NCBI GenBank assembly: GCA_023131935.1
Contig: JAGLYY010000172.1
Span: 1-43,724, forward strand
Length of the DNA: 43,724 nucleotides
Direction: 5' to 3'
Source: Spirochaetales bacterium
GTDB taxonomy: Bacteria; Spirochaetota; Spirochaetia; JAGLYY01
Shown here: in pieces, positions 33,468 to 41,867 of the stretch
Layout of the letters: the number at the start of each line of letters is the position of its first letter
Position numbering within the stretch: position 1 is the stretch's first letter
The notes under the pieces: generated by a model
Database searches by the model: none
Told to the model about the DNA's origin: nothing
The model's input: only the letters and a program-made list of their open reading frames with translations
Program-made: the position numbers and the translations under genes

Positions 33468-34141
33468 TACGGAGTGTTTTCCTGGTGGAAGATCATCCAA
33501 TTGTCAGACAGGGTTTTGTTCAGCTGATTGAGCAGGAAAATGATTTAAAGGTAATTGGAGAGGCGGAAGATGCTGCTACTGCTCTGCAGCTGATAACTCA
33601 TACTTCTCCGGATATTGCCCTTGTTGACCTTTCGTTAAAAAACAGTAATGGAATTGAACTGATAAAGGACCTGAACAAACAGTGTCCAAAAGTACCTATC
33701 CTGGTAGTGTCCCTTCATGATGAAAACCTCTATGCAGAGCGATGTTTACGAGCGGGAGCCAGGGGTTTCATCATGAAGACCGAGGCAACCGATAATGTAA
33801 TGACAGCTATACGGTTAGTGCTGTCAGGGGAAATATATTTGAGTCCTGCAATGCGAAATCGGATGCTCAGCCGTTTTACAACCAGAGGTGATGTTGACAG
33901 AGACAGTGTGTTAGAATCTTTGAGTGACAGAGAATTTGAAGTATTTCAGCTCATGGGGAAGGGGCAAAAAACAAGGATCATTGCAGATAAACTCAATTTA
34001 AGCGTAAAAACGATAGAAACATATAAAGCCCATCTGAAAACTAAACTCAATCTCGAGGATGCAACTGGGCTCATTCAGGTTGCTATTGAATGGAACCTGA
34101 AGAAACAGTTTTATGGTGATGAGAATATGAAAAAACTTTAG
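33464..34141 (+). CDS. NarL/FixJ-type response regulator
   Basis: A 225-residue regulator. The receiver has the acidic pair in FLVEDH, phospho-acceptor Asp55 (ALVDLSL) and Lys in IMKTEA. A LuxR-type helix-turn-helix follows: LSDREFEVFQLMGKGQKTRIIADKLNLSVKTIETYKAHLKTKLN. The four-base overlap with the HisKA_3 kinase makes it the cognate regulator. Its target genes are not visible. Confidence 0.93.
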   Translation: MIRSVFLVEDHPIVRQGFVQLIEQENDLKVIGEAEDAATALQLITHTSPDIALVDLSLKNSNGIELIKDLNKQCPKVPILVVSLHDENLYAERCLRAGARGFIMKTEATDNVMTAIRLVLSGEIYLSPAMRNRMLSRFTTRGDVDRDSVLESLSDREFEVFQLMGKGQKTRIIADKLNLSVKTIETYKAHLKTKLNLEDATGLIQVAIEWNLKKQFYGDENMKKL

Positions 34142-34210
34142 TTTCCTTGTGCAATTGCCTATTGCAACTTGAGGACCTATTACTAATACTTAAGGGGAAG
34201 ATTGTGCTGA

Positions 34211-34624
34211 ATGAGGAAACGAATCGTGATGAAATTACTTATCTCTGCCGATTCAGCAGCCACACGGGAGGGGATGCGGTTTATTCTGCAAAGGGAGGGT
34301 TATGAGGTTGTAGAGGCGTCAGATATTCAAAATGCCATTGAAGTGATAGAGAGGGATACAATCGATATCTATTTTATTGACATGGCTTCTGAGGAGGTTG
34401 ATTCGCTGGAAAGTATTACAAGGATGAGTATCGAACGAAAACTACCGGTCGTCTTGATTGTTTCAGAGACTCAGATAAAAGCGGCAAGAGAGGGGAGAGA
34501 TCTTGGCATTGAAAAAATCATAATGAAACCTTTCAGCGCGGACAGGCTGATCGCTACGGTAGATGAATTAAGAGAAAGGACAGAATTATCAACATATGGG
34601 CAAACCTCGAATACTGATAATTGA
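34211..34624 (+). CDS. Single-domain receiver protein, slightly degenerate
   Basis: A 137-residue stand-alone receiver without an output domain. It keeps the phospho-acceptor Asp (YFIDMAS), Ser (LIVSET) and Lys (IIMKPFS). The usual acidic pair near the N-terminus is reduced to one (ISADSA in place of VDDD-like), so magnesium binding may be weakened. AAGGGGAAG precedes ATG 34211; an in-frame ATG at 34229 is an alternative. It overlaps the following hybrid kinase by 29 bases. It is likely an intermediate or sink in a phosphorelay. Confidence 0.8.
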   Translation: MRKRIVMKLLISADSAATREGMRFILQREGYEVVEASDIQNAIEVIERDTIDIYFIDMASEEVDSLESITRMSIERKLPVVLIVSETQIKAAREGRDLGIEKIIMKPFSADRLIATVDELRERTELSTYGQTSNTDN

Positions 34625-36497
34625 GGATGAAAGCATAGTCGCCCTTGATATACAGGGGCATCTTCAAAGAAATGGGTATGAAGTTCTCGGTATCTTTAGT
34701 TCAGGTGAAAATGCTTTAGAGAAGCTACCTGATCAGCTGCCCGACATTGTCCTTATGGATATTCGTCTCCAAGGTCAGATGGACGGAGTTGAAGCCGGGC
34801 AAATAATTCGAAATACCTATGGCATACCGGTAATACTGCTGACAGCTTACGCGGATGACGAGACCATTGAAAGAGCAAAACTTTCAGAACCCTTCGGATA
34901 CCTGGTAAAACCTTTTGAAGAAAGGGAACTGAAAACAACTATTGAAATGGCCCTTCACCGCTCACGGTTAGAGAAGAAGCTTCATGAAAGCGAAGAGCGG
35001 TACAGGAAACTTTTCGAAGATGATCTGTCCGGAAATTTTATAGCTACGGAGGAAGGGGATATTATAGATTGTAATCCTTCCTTCGTTAAAATGTTTGGTT
35101 TTTCATCCAGAGATGAAGCTATTTCCGCAAATCTCAGCGACATGTTCCTCTTAAAAGAGCAATATAAGGAAAACTGGGAGATACTTACTGAAAAAAAACA
35201 GCTAAAATTCATTGAAATGACCATTCTATCTAAACAGAAAAAACCTTTGGAAATAATGGCCACTCTTATAGCCGATGTGTTTGATGATGGTAGCATCAAA
35301 GAGGTGAAGGGTTACTTTATTGATATGACAGAGATGAAACGGCTGGAGCAGCAGCTCCTGCAAAGCCAGAAGATGGAAGCGGTTGGAAGGCTGGCAGGGG
35401 GTATTGCCCACGATTTCAATAATCTTCTTACAGTAATTCTAGGATATTCATCAATGCTGATGGACCGAAGTACAGGCAATGAATCAATGTCGGAGGAAGT
35501 TAACGGGATCCAAACAGCAGCTAAAAAAGCATCTTCCTTAACCCGGCAGCTCCTCACTTTATCAAGAAAACAGATCCTGACACCAAAACCGGTGGATTTG
35601 AATGTACTAATCGGGGACATGGAGAGAATGTTTGAAAGGTTGATAAATGAAAATATTTCCCTGCAACTGTTTCTCGATGCGGAAAATACGGTAATTATTA
35701 TTGATCCCGGTCAGTTAGAGCAGGTACTTTTAAACCTCGTGGTTAATGCTAAAGACGCAATGCCAAATGGCGGTACTCTTCGCATAGAGACGAGGAATGA
35801 AAGAATATTTGAAAGAATTACGTCTATTAATGGTACTATAGAGCCTGGTTATTATGTGATCATCTCATGTGCGGATTCAGGTACCGGAATAGAAAAGGTA
35901 ATAATGGATAAGGTGTTTGAACCATTTTTTACAACTAAACCGGTAGAGACCGGCACTGGCCTTGGGCTTTCTATGGTCTATGGAATCATTCAACAGAGCC
36001 AGGGTTGGATAACCGTTGAAAGTGAGCCGGGGAAGGGTACAGCTTTCAATTTCTTTTTTCGCAGCTCAGAGAAATCCAGTAAAAAAACAATAGAAAAGCC
36101 AAAACTCGTACCTGAGAGTCGTGGAGATGAAACGATACTTCTTGTTGAGGATGAATCAAATGTTCGTGATCTTGTATTAAGGATGCTGGAAAGTCAGGGA
36201 TACCATATTCTGGAGGCAGAGAATGCGGGAGAGGCGCTGCTTATATGTGAAAATTTTGAAAGCAGGATTCATCTGCTTTTATCTGATATTGTAATGCCAG
36301 TGATGAACGGAGATAAACTTGCTGTCAGGCTTAAAACAATACGTCCGGATATCAAGGTGCTCTTAATGTCGGGATACCCCGATAAAGAGGCAAATGAACT
36401 GACATTAGGCTCCAGGGGAATAGATTTTATCGCGAAGCCTTTTAACATTGAGGAGTTGGCTGTAAAAGTAAGGAAGGTCCTGGACAGAGCTCCTTGA
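34596..36497 (+). CDS. Hybrid histidine kinase: receiver-PAS-HisKA-HATPase-receiver
   Basis: A 633-residue soluble kinase. The N-terminal receiver has Asp55 (LMDIRLQG) and KPF and closely resembles that of the kinase at 32067. PAS follows at about 130-255, with HESEERYRKLFEDDLSGNFIATEEGDI. The HisKA phospho-site is His272 (GGIAHDFNNLLTVILGY). HATPase shows NLVVNAKDAMPNGG, DSGTGIE, FEPFFTTKP and GTGLGLSMVYGI. The C-terminal receiver has Asp564 (LLLSDIVMP). All phosphotransfer residues are intact. It has no DNA-binding output. Its stop lies in a 12-bp tandem duplication, 46 bases before lepA. Confidence 0.92.
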   Translation: MGKPRILIIEDESIVALDIQGHLQRNGYEVLGIFSSGENALEKLPDQLPDIVLMDIRLQGQMDGVEAGQIIRNTYGIPVILLTAYADDETIERAKLSEPFGYLVKPFEERELKTTIEMALHRSRLEKKLHESEERYRKLFEDDLSGNFIATEEGDIIDCNPSFVKMFGFSSRDEAISANLSDMFLLKEQYKENWEILTEKKQLKFIEMTILSKQKKPLEIMATLIADVFDDGSIKEVKGYFIDMTEMKRLEQQLLQSQKMEAVGRLAGGIAHDFNNLLTVILGYSSMLMDRSTGNESMSEEVNGIQTAAKKASSLTRQLLTLSRKQILTPKPVDLNVLIGDMERMFERLINENISLQLFLDAENTVIIIDPGQLEQVLLNLVVNAKDAMPNGGTLRIETRNERIFERITSINGTIEPGYYVIISCADSGTGIEKVIMDKVFEPFFTTKPVETGTGLGLSMVYGIIQQSQGWITVESEPGKGTAFNFFFRSSEKSSKKTIEKPKLVPESRGDETILLVEDESNVRDLVLRMLESQGYHILEAENAGEALLICENFESRIHLLLSDIVMPVMNGDKLAVRLKTIRPDIKVLLMSGYPDKEANELTLGSRGIDFIAKPFNIEELAVKVRKVLDRAP

Positions 36498-36513
36498 AGG
36501 ACTCCTTGAAGGA
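36490..36513. repeat. 12-bp tandem duplication spanning the kinase stop
   Basis: CTCCTTGAAGGA occurs twice in direct succession. Each copy carries an in-frame TGA, so the stop codon of the kinase is duplicated. The second copy also supplies the -35 of the lepA promoter. Confidence 0.75.
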
Positions 36514-36534
36514 AAGGTCTTATTACAGTATATT
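36506..36534 (+). promoter_or_regulatory. Promoter of lepA (predicts a near-leaderless mRNA)
   Basis: TTGAAG, 17 bases, TATATT. The predicted start is near 36541, only about three bases before the lepA ATG, and no ribosome site is present in that space. Confidence 0.5.
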
Positions 36535-36543
36535 CATTGCATC

Positions 36544-38352
36544 ATGAGTATACAGACTGAACGAATACGCAACTTTTGTATTATCGCGCATATTGATCAT
36601 GGGAAATCTACCCTGGCTGATCGTTTTCTTGAAAAAGCTCACCTCGTTACCGATCGTAACTTTAGGGAACAAATGCTTGATAGCATGGACATTGAAAGAG
36701 AACGGGGAATAACCATAAAATCTCAAGCAGTAACAATTCCATATAAAGCACATGATGGGGAGGAATACAGTTTAAACCTTGTTGATACTCCTGGGCATGT
36801 AGATTTTTCCTACGAGGTATCCCGTGCCATATCCTCATGCGAAGGGGCGCTTCTCCTTGTTGATGCAAGTCAGGGTGTTGAGGCTCAAACCCTTGCTAAT
36901 ATGTATATGGCAATCGAGTATGATCTTGAGATCATCCCTGTAATAAATAAAATCGATCTTCCAAGCGCCGATATTGACATGGTTCGTCATCAAATTGACC
37001 ATGATCTTGGGCTGGACTCTTCTGCCGCGGTTTTAATCTCAGCAAAAACAGGTCAGGGTATTGATGAGCTCCTCGAAATGATAATTCAACATATCCCGTC
37101 ACCACAGGGGAAAAATGAGGCCCCCCTCAAGGCCAGTATTTACGATTCTCACTATGATGCCTACCGCGGAGTTATTGTTCATATCCGTATTTTTGAAGGG
37201 ATGATACGGGAAGCGGATACCATCCGGTTGTTTTCCACCGATGCTGCATATAAGGTAGAAGAGGTCGGACTGTTCAAAATAGGTCTGGAACGGACCAGAA
37301 CATTGCGCACTGGTGAAGTCGGATACTTCATCGCGGGGATTAAAAGAATCTCAGATATCAGGGTCGGGGATACTGTGACCGAACAGGGGAACCCCTGTGC
37401 TGAAGCCCTGCCAGGTTTCAAAGAGGTTAAACCGGTGGTCTTCAGTTCAATTTACCCGGTGAATACAGATGATTATCCGGAGCTTCAAGCGGCCCTGGAC
37501 AAACTAAAATTAAATGACGCGTCCCTCATTTACGAAAAAGACTCTTCAATGGCCCTGGGGTTTGGATTCCGGTGCGGGTTCCTTGGTCTTCTCCACCTGG
37601 AGGTTGTTCAGGAACGGCTTGAACGGGAATTTAACCTTTCAATTGTGTTAACTTCACCATCTGTTCGTTATAGGATCACAATGAACAAAGGCGATCTGAT
37701 ATTCCTGGATAATCCGGTTGAATATCCCGATCCAACACATATTTTAAAAACTGAAGAACCCTACATACAGGCAACGATTATTACTCCGGCAACCTATCTT
37801 GGAAGTATAATAACCCTTTGTCTCGACAAACGGGGAGTTCAAAAAGAAATGATCTATCTTGATGAAAAACGGGTAGAGATCATCTATGAAATGCCTCTTG
37901 CTGAAGTTCTGTTCGATTTTTATGATAAGCTGAAATCTGTCAGTCGTGGATACGCATCTTTTGATTATGATCTTATTGATTATAGACCTACCGACCTTGT
38001 GAAACTTGATATTTTATTGAACGCAAATGTTGTTGACGCCCTTTCTCAGCTGGTTTTTAGAGAAAACGCAACCTCCAGAGCACGGTCAGTATGTAAAAAG
38101 CTCAAAAATGAAATTCCCCGGCACCAATTCAAGATTCCTATACAGGGAACAATCGGTAACACAGTAATTGCGCGGGAAACGATATCCGCCCTGCGGAAAG
38201 ATGTTACGGCGAAGTGTTACGGAGGAGATATCTCCCGAAAACGGAAACTCCTGGAAAAGCAGAGGGAAGGAAAGAAGCGGATGAAGATGGTTGGTAATGT
38301 AGAATTACCACAGGCTGCCTTTCTCGCAATTCTCAAGACAGACGAGACGTAA
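36544..38352 (+). CDS. lepA: Elongation factor 4 (LepA)
   Basis: A 602-residue translational GTPase of full length. G1 is AHIDHGKSTLADRF, followed by the switch region ERERGITIKSQ, G3 DTPGHVDFSYEVSR, G4 NKIDLPSAD and G5 SAKTGQG. The C-terminal LepA-specific domain ends RKRKLLEKQREGKKRMKMVGNVELPQAAFLAIL. It acts in ribosome back-translocation and/or initiation. No ribosome site precedes ATG 36544. The 3' end overlaps the convergent maf gene by 20 bases. Confidence 0.97.
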   Translation: MSIQTERIRNFCIIAHIDHGKSTLADRFLEKAHLVTDRNFREQMLDSMDIERERGITIKSQAVTIPYKAHDGEEYSLNLVDTPGHVDFSYEVSRAISSCEGALLLVDASQGVEAQTLANMYMAIEYDLEIIPVINKIDLPSADIDMVRHQIDHDLGLDSSAAVLISAKTGQGIDELLEMIIQHIPSPQGKNEAPLKASIYDSHYDAYRGVIVHIRIFEGMIREADTIRLFSTDAAYKVEEVGLFKIGLERTRTLRTGEVGYFIAGIKRISDIRVGDTVTEQGNPCAEALPGFKEVKPVVFSSIYPVNTDDYPELQAALDKLKLNDASLIYEKDSSMALGFGFRCGFLGLLHLEVVQERLEREFNLSIVLTSPSVRYRITMNKGDLIFLDNPVEYPDPTHILKTEEPYIQATIITPATYLGSIITLCLDKRGVQKEMIYLDEKRVEIIYEMPLAEVLFDFYDKLKSVSRGYASFDYDLIDYRPTDLVKLDILLNANVVDALSQLVFRENATSRARSVCKKLKNEIPRHQFKIPIQGTIGNTVIARETISALRKDVTAKCYGGDISRKRKLLEKQREGKKRMKMVGNVELPQAAFLAILKTDET

Positions 38353-40003
38353 GGATTTTTAACCTCCCTTCATAGGCTTCGGCGGAAAGAAGCACCCTTT
38401 TTAGAAAACCGCTCTCGAGGTTTGCTTGGCCAAAGGCATCGGGAAAATGAAACCACACATAGTCTGTAGCTTTCAGGAGTTTTTTCAGCTGTGGTGTTAC
38501 ATTCTTTTCCCCTGTTAAATATTGGGAACCAATTTGACGTAATTCCATTAGAAGTTTGATTTCACCTTCGAGAAACAACCGAAGGATCTCAGGGGTAAAT
38601 GAAGGGGACCAGGCATCGGAGACGGTCTTTCCCTCTATGGGGCTATCAGGTCGGGTGGATGAAGGTTGATTACGTTCAATGGTTCTGTAGTATTCATCAA
38701 TAAATTCGAGAATTGTCTCCTCACCCTTCATCTGCGCTATCCCCGTCGGAAGGCCGCTATTACCGATATCCTTAAGGCGGTCTTCTCCAAACATGCCCAT
38801 CTGTTCAGCATATCCCTTTAGTACCAGGTCGGTAGTAATGGGAAATCCTTTCTTGCCTTGAATCCGGATGAGAGGGCGGGAAAGGGAGGGGCCGTAGTGG
38901 AGATCTCCTTTAAGTCTGGAATGCTGCGTGAGATAAACGAGGTGGCTGTGAGCGCTCTTCGTATGGGGTTTCCCAGGTTTATACGCAAAGTCAAGACCGG
39001 TAAACAATACAGGGCCTGTGGTTATTGTGAGTGCCACAAAGATTGCAGCTACTCCTACCGACCCGAGGGGAGGGATAGCTGAGGGAAGAAGTTGATGTTC
39101 GCGTAATCGTTTGTAAATTTCAAGGGCTTGAAATGAAGAGTAGAAGAGATATCCCCGTTCTTTGAAAAGGCGGTTAACTCCTGGATAGGAGGTAATATCA
39201 GCAAGGATTGGAACATCATCTAATCCTTCCGGAAAAAAATCATAAAGATTATAAAATTGAGATTCAAGCGCAATTACGCCATCCGGGCGGATCTCTGAAT
39301 CACGAAGTGCAGGCAGTGAAGTATCAACAGAGAGAAGGAAAATTTTATTACGGATAGATCTGATAATGGAGATACTCTCTTCCAGAGATTCCCCTGCACC
39401 AACAACCAGGACCGGCTTTGATGTATTGAGTTCAGATAGATCTTTCCATGGCAGCAGAAGATTTTCAAAGAGATTTCTGAGAAATCTGGTTCCGAGGTGG
39501 GCCAGAGTCATCTTGTTTTTCCAGAAGAGCTCAATTTCATGATTTAAAAATTTTAAAACTCTATCGTAACCATCTCTGTTAAGAGAATACCCGCCGTTGA
39601 GGGAGAGCAGGATACACCTCCTGAATCCTTTCTCTTGATGATCGAGAAAAAAACTCGAAAGTTTTTCAATCGAACTGGAAAAAAGGTAGCTTATTTTGCC
39701 AGATTCAAGGAGTCGGGTAATACTTTCAAGATTTTTATCAAGCTCCAGGCAAAGAAGGTGACTTGAAGCGGGAAGGATATCAGCTAACTCCTTTAAGCCA
39801 TAGGACAATAGTGGAGATGGGATAAGAAAAAGGGTTTTCTCCTGTATCTTTACATTTCTCACTCTTCGGAGGACAGCATCCAGAGGATTTTTTAAGGGGT
39901 AAAGGTATCTGCCGCAGTAATGGATAGAAAAAACCCCATCTGTTGGAATCAGATGGGGTTGTGAATCCTTAGTTTGCGGGGTAGAGCCTTGAGAAGGCTG
40001 CAT
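38333..40003 (-). CDS. Motility-associated factor (Maf, DUF115) family protein
   Basis: About 556 residues. The DUF115 core is VLVVGAGESLEESISIIRS, then IFLLSVDTSLPALRDSEIRPDGVIALE, and GPVLFTGLDFAYKPGKPHT. Maf proteins attach nonulosonic acids such as pseudaminic acid to flagellin, or are otherwise tied to flagellar assembly. That role is inferred here. The N-terminal region PTDGVFSIHYCGRYLYPLKNPLDAVLRR looks family-like and is encoded right at the terminator of the upstream gene. I use ATG 40003; a longer frame to 40123 exists, but its extra residues are unlike protein. The start is uncertain. It overlaps the PpiD-like gene upstream by 35 bases and lepA by 20. Confidence 0.8.
   Translation of the reverse strand: MQPSQGSTPQTKDSQPHLIPTDGVFSIHYCGRYLYPLKNPLDAVLRRVRNVKIQEKTLFLIPSPLLSYGLKELADILPASSHLLCLELDKNLESITRLLESGKISYLFSSSIEKLSSFFLDHQEKGFRRCILLSLNGGYSLNRDGYDRVLKFLNHEIELFWKNKMTLAHLGTRFLRNLFENLLLPWKDLSELNTSKPVLVVGAGESLEESISIIRSIRNKIFLLSVDTSLPALRDSEIRPDGVIALESQFYNLYDFFPEGLDDVPILADITSYPGVNRLFKERGYLFYSSFQALEIYKRLREHQLLPSAIPPLGSVGVAAIFVALTITTGPVLFTGLDFAYKPGKPHTKSAHSHLVYLTQHSRLKGDLHYGPSLSRPLIRIQGKKGFPITTDLVLKGYAEQMGMFGEDRLKDIGNSGLPTGIAQMKGEETILEFIDEYYRTIERNQPSSTRPDSPIEGKTVSDAWSPSFTPEILRLFLEGEIKLLMELRQIGSQYLTGEKNVTPQLKKLLKATDYVWFHFPDAFGQANLESGFLKRVLLSAEAYEGRLKILTSRLS
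39927..39960 (-). terminator. Strong rho-independent terminator of the PpiD-like gene, inside maf
   Basis: On the minus strand AACCCCATCTG and CAGATGGGGTT form an 11-bp perfect stem with a 7-base loop and a T-run. It starts eight bases after the stop of the PpiD-like gene. The same bases are codons of the maf reading frame (QPHLIPTDGVFS). Confidence 0.88.
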
Positions 40004-41519
40004 TGAAATTATCTTCAAGTTGATCGGAATGAAGAAAGAGATCAACCAGCTGTTGTTCTTTCCACTGCTGGGAGGCATAGGGGTAGAACAATTCAAGAAG
40101 AGAAAGTTCATCCTCAGGGACATCTCTCTCCTCTATGAGTTGGAGTATCACAGCTTCGTTATTCAGGATCAGGGGCTCGGAAACTTCACCAGGTTTAATA
40201 GAAAATGCTCTTTTAAAAAAGGCAAGGTTGCTTGAAGCCCCCGGAAGAATAGGGTTGCCAGCTTCATCGGCGATTTGCTTCATAAAGGGATTATTTCTGA
40301 AGGAAAGGTTTCCATAATTGATCGGGAAGAAACCGGTAGAAAAGTAGGGTCGTTCGAGCGAAACGCTAGCGGCTTCAAAGCTGGTACTGAAAGCTGTAGT
40401 ACTGAAGCGATAACCCTCTTCGATGAGGTAATCTTCCAGCATGCCTTTCTCGTACCGTTTCATATAGGAAAGAGCTTCTTCCAGATCCTCACTCGATTTA
40501 AGATCAATGGGGCTGCTCGACGAATCGATCCTGAAAATCGCCCAACTATCCCCAGACATAGGTAGAACTTCGCTTATCGTTCCATCAGGAAGGGAGAAAA
40601 GGTTGTCCAGATCTCCAAGGTTGGCAAAATCCGCCCTGAGTTCGTGGTACCATAGCTCTCCCATTTCGCCTCCGCTATTTGCAAAGGCATCCTGTGAATG
40701 GGCACCGGCAAGTTCTCCGAAAATTGCCTGATCAGCCTCGATCTGATTTCTCAGGTTCTGTGCATCCTCCGCGCTTGAACGGATGAGGATCCTGCTGATT
40801 GAGATCTTCTGAAAGAGTTTCGCGTGTGTTTCTCCATAATCCGTGAGTCTGTCATTGGGATAAGCGTCCATCGAAATGGTAACGTAGCGAAATTTCCTTT
40901 CAGGAGTGCCCATAGATTTTATAAACTCAAGCTCGTGAGAGCTGACCTTCTGACTGGCCAGAACATCAGATGTATACTGTGAGTGAATAAGTTCCTCTTC
41001 AACAAGATCCCGGTTCGAGTGTTTTTCTATATTCGAAGTTTGCCGGTACTTATCCTCATCAAAAACACCGTTGGTGAGATAACCAGGATAAGAAGTCAGG
41101 GCAAGATCTACCCTGCTTTCGGTGATGTGCATTCCACTTTCATTAAAATCGTGGAGTATGGCAGTATGAATAACGGTCCTTTCGAAAGCGCCTTTCCAAA
41201 TTTGGTAGACAACCAGATCAAAAGAAGTCTGATCACCATACTCACCACCAAGTTGCTCGGCAATGAGGTTCCTCTGGCGCGTAAGATAGTTGCCAGGGCG
41301 CAAGTCGATGACTTCGGATCCATATTTCCCAAAGATTACCTGTCCGGAGGCGCCGAGCTTACCCGCAAGCGGTCCTCCAATGAAGGTAACGACAATAACT
41401 ATGAGTATAATAAGACTGATGGTCCAGATGACAGGTTTGTGATGCCATCTCTTTCCAGCTTCCTCCACTCTTTCGTTTCTGAGTTTCTGTTTCATTCGTC
41501 TGACGTTTCTAGAAGGCAT
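39969..41519 (-). CDS. PpiD/SurA-like membrane-anchored peptidyl-prolyl isomerase
   Basis: A 516-residue protein. After a basic N-terminus, one membrane segment (about 28-50) anchors it to the inner membrane. The periplasmic part contains a SurA_N-like helical region (DLVVYQIWKGAFERTVIHTAILHDFNESGMHITESRVDLAL) and a parvulin-type rotamase domain (KISISRILIRSSAEDAQNLRNQI, then SGGEMGELWYHELRADFANLGDLDNLFSLPDGTISEVLPMSGDSWAIFRI). It is likely a chaperone for exported proteins. AAGGGA lies before ATG 41519. Parvulin catalytic residues are only partly conserved, so it may act purely as a chaperone. Confidence 0.85.
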   Translation of the reverse strand: MPSRNVRRMKQKLRNERVEEAGKRWHHKPVIWTISLIILIVIVVTFIGGPLAGKLGASGQVIFGKYGSEVIDLRPGNYLTRQRNLIAEQLGGEYGDQTSFDLVVYQIWKGAFERTVIHTAILHDFNESGMHITESRVDLALTSYPGYLTNGVFDEDKYRQTSNIEKHSNRDLVEEELIHSQYTSDVLASQKVSSHELEFIKSMGTPERKFRYVTISMDAYPNDRLTDYGETHAKLFQKISISRILIRSSAEDAQNLRNQIEADQAIFGELAGAHSQDAFANSGGEMGELWYHELRADFANLGDLDNLFSLPDGTISEVLPMSGDSWAIFRIDSSSSPIDLKSSEDLEEALSYMKRYEKGMLEDYLIEEGYRFSTTAFSTSFEAASVSLERPYFSTGFFPINYGNLSFRNNPFMKQIADEAGNPILPGASSNLAFFKRAFSIKPGEVSEPLILNNEAVILQLIEERDVPEDELSLLELFYPYASQQWKEQQLVDLFLHSDQLEDNFNAAFSRLYPAN

Positions 41520-41550
41520 TGTTGTCCCTTAAATTACAAAATAGTGAAAA

Positions 41551-41579
41551 AAACATAGCATGGAGTATAAGGAGTGTCA
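41551..41579 (-). promoter_or_regulatory. Promoter of the PpiD-like gene
   Basis: On the minus strand TTGACA (41579-41574), 17 bases, TATGTT (41556-41551). The predicted leader is about 25 bases and includes AAGGGA. Its -35 block TTGACACT is repeated in inverted orientation in the tRNA-Asp promoter. Confidence 0.65.
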
Positions 41580-41616
41580 ATGTAAAGAATCGATATTCAA
41601 ACTGGTAATAGTGTAC

Positions 41617-41645
41617 TTGACACTTTCCCCCTTCCGCGATATATT
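41617..41645 (+). promoter_or_regulatory. Promoter of tRNA-Asp
   Basis: TTGACA, 17 bases, TATATT, 13 bases upstream of the mature tRNA end. Confidence 0.7.
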
Positions 41646-41658
41646 ACGCTCACATTAA

Positions 41659-41732
41659 GGGGGCGTAGCGAAGATGGTTATCGCGCCGGCCTGTCAAGCC
41701 GGAGACCGCGGGTTCAATCCCCGTCGCTCCCG
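41659..41732 (+). tRNA. tRNA-Asp (anticodon GTC)
   Basis: The acceptor arms GGGGGCG and CGCTCCC pair with one G-U. The anticodon loop CTGTCAA sits on a GC-rich stem. The T arm is GCGGG-TTCAATC-CCCGT. No CCA is encoded. Confidence 0.95.
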
Positions 41733-41734
41733 TA

Positions 41735-41759
41735 AGTCCCCTTTTTGGGGGCTTTTTTT
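41735..41759 (+). terminator. Rho-independent terminator of tRNA-Asp
   Basis: AGTCCCC and GGGGGCT form a stem with a five-T loop, followed by seven T. It lies two bases after tRNA-Asp and separates it from tRNA-Pro. Confidence 0.85.
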
Positions 41760-41789
41760 ATATCTGTCCGGAATAATTTCCGGTATTAT

Positions 41790-41862
41790 CGGGCTGTAGC
41801 GCAGGGGCTAGCGCACTGCGTTCGGGACGCAGGGGTCGGTGGTTCGAATCCACTCAGCCCGA
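41790..41862 (+). tRNA. tRNA-Pro (anticodon CGG)
   Basis: The acceptor arms CGGGCTG and CAGCCCG pair fully. The anticodon loop TTCGGGA sits on stem CTGCG/CGCAG. The T loop is TTCGAAT. No CCA is encoded. A small hairpin CCGGAA-TAAT-TTCCGG lies just upstream, and a terminator-like hairpin (AGGGGCTG with CAGCCTCT, 41872-41896) lies just downstream. A recombinase relic begins right after it, so the tRNA 3' end may once have served as an attachment site. Confidence 0.95.
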
Positions 41863-41867
41863 CTAGT

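Noticed and set aside
40004..40123. 40-residue N-terminal extension of maf from ATG 40123
   Set aside because: An SD-like GAGGAG precedes it, but this comes from Glu codons of the overlapping PpiD-like gene, and the extra residues resemble no Maf protein.
40983..41558. 191-codon plus-strand frame
   Set aside because: It is antisense to the N-terminal membrane segment and chaperone domain of the PpiD-like gene and extends over that gene's promoter region.
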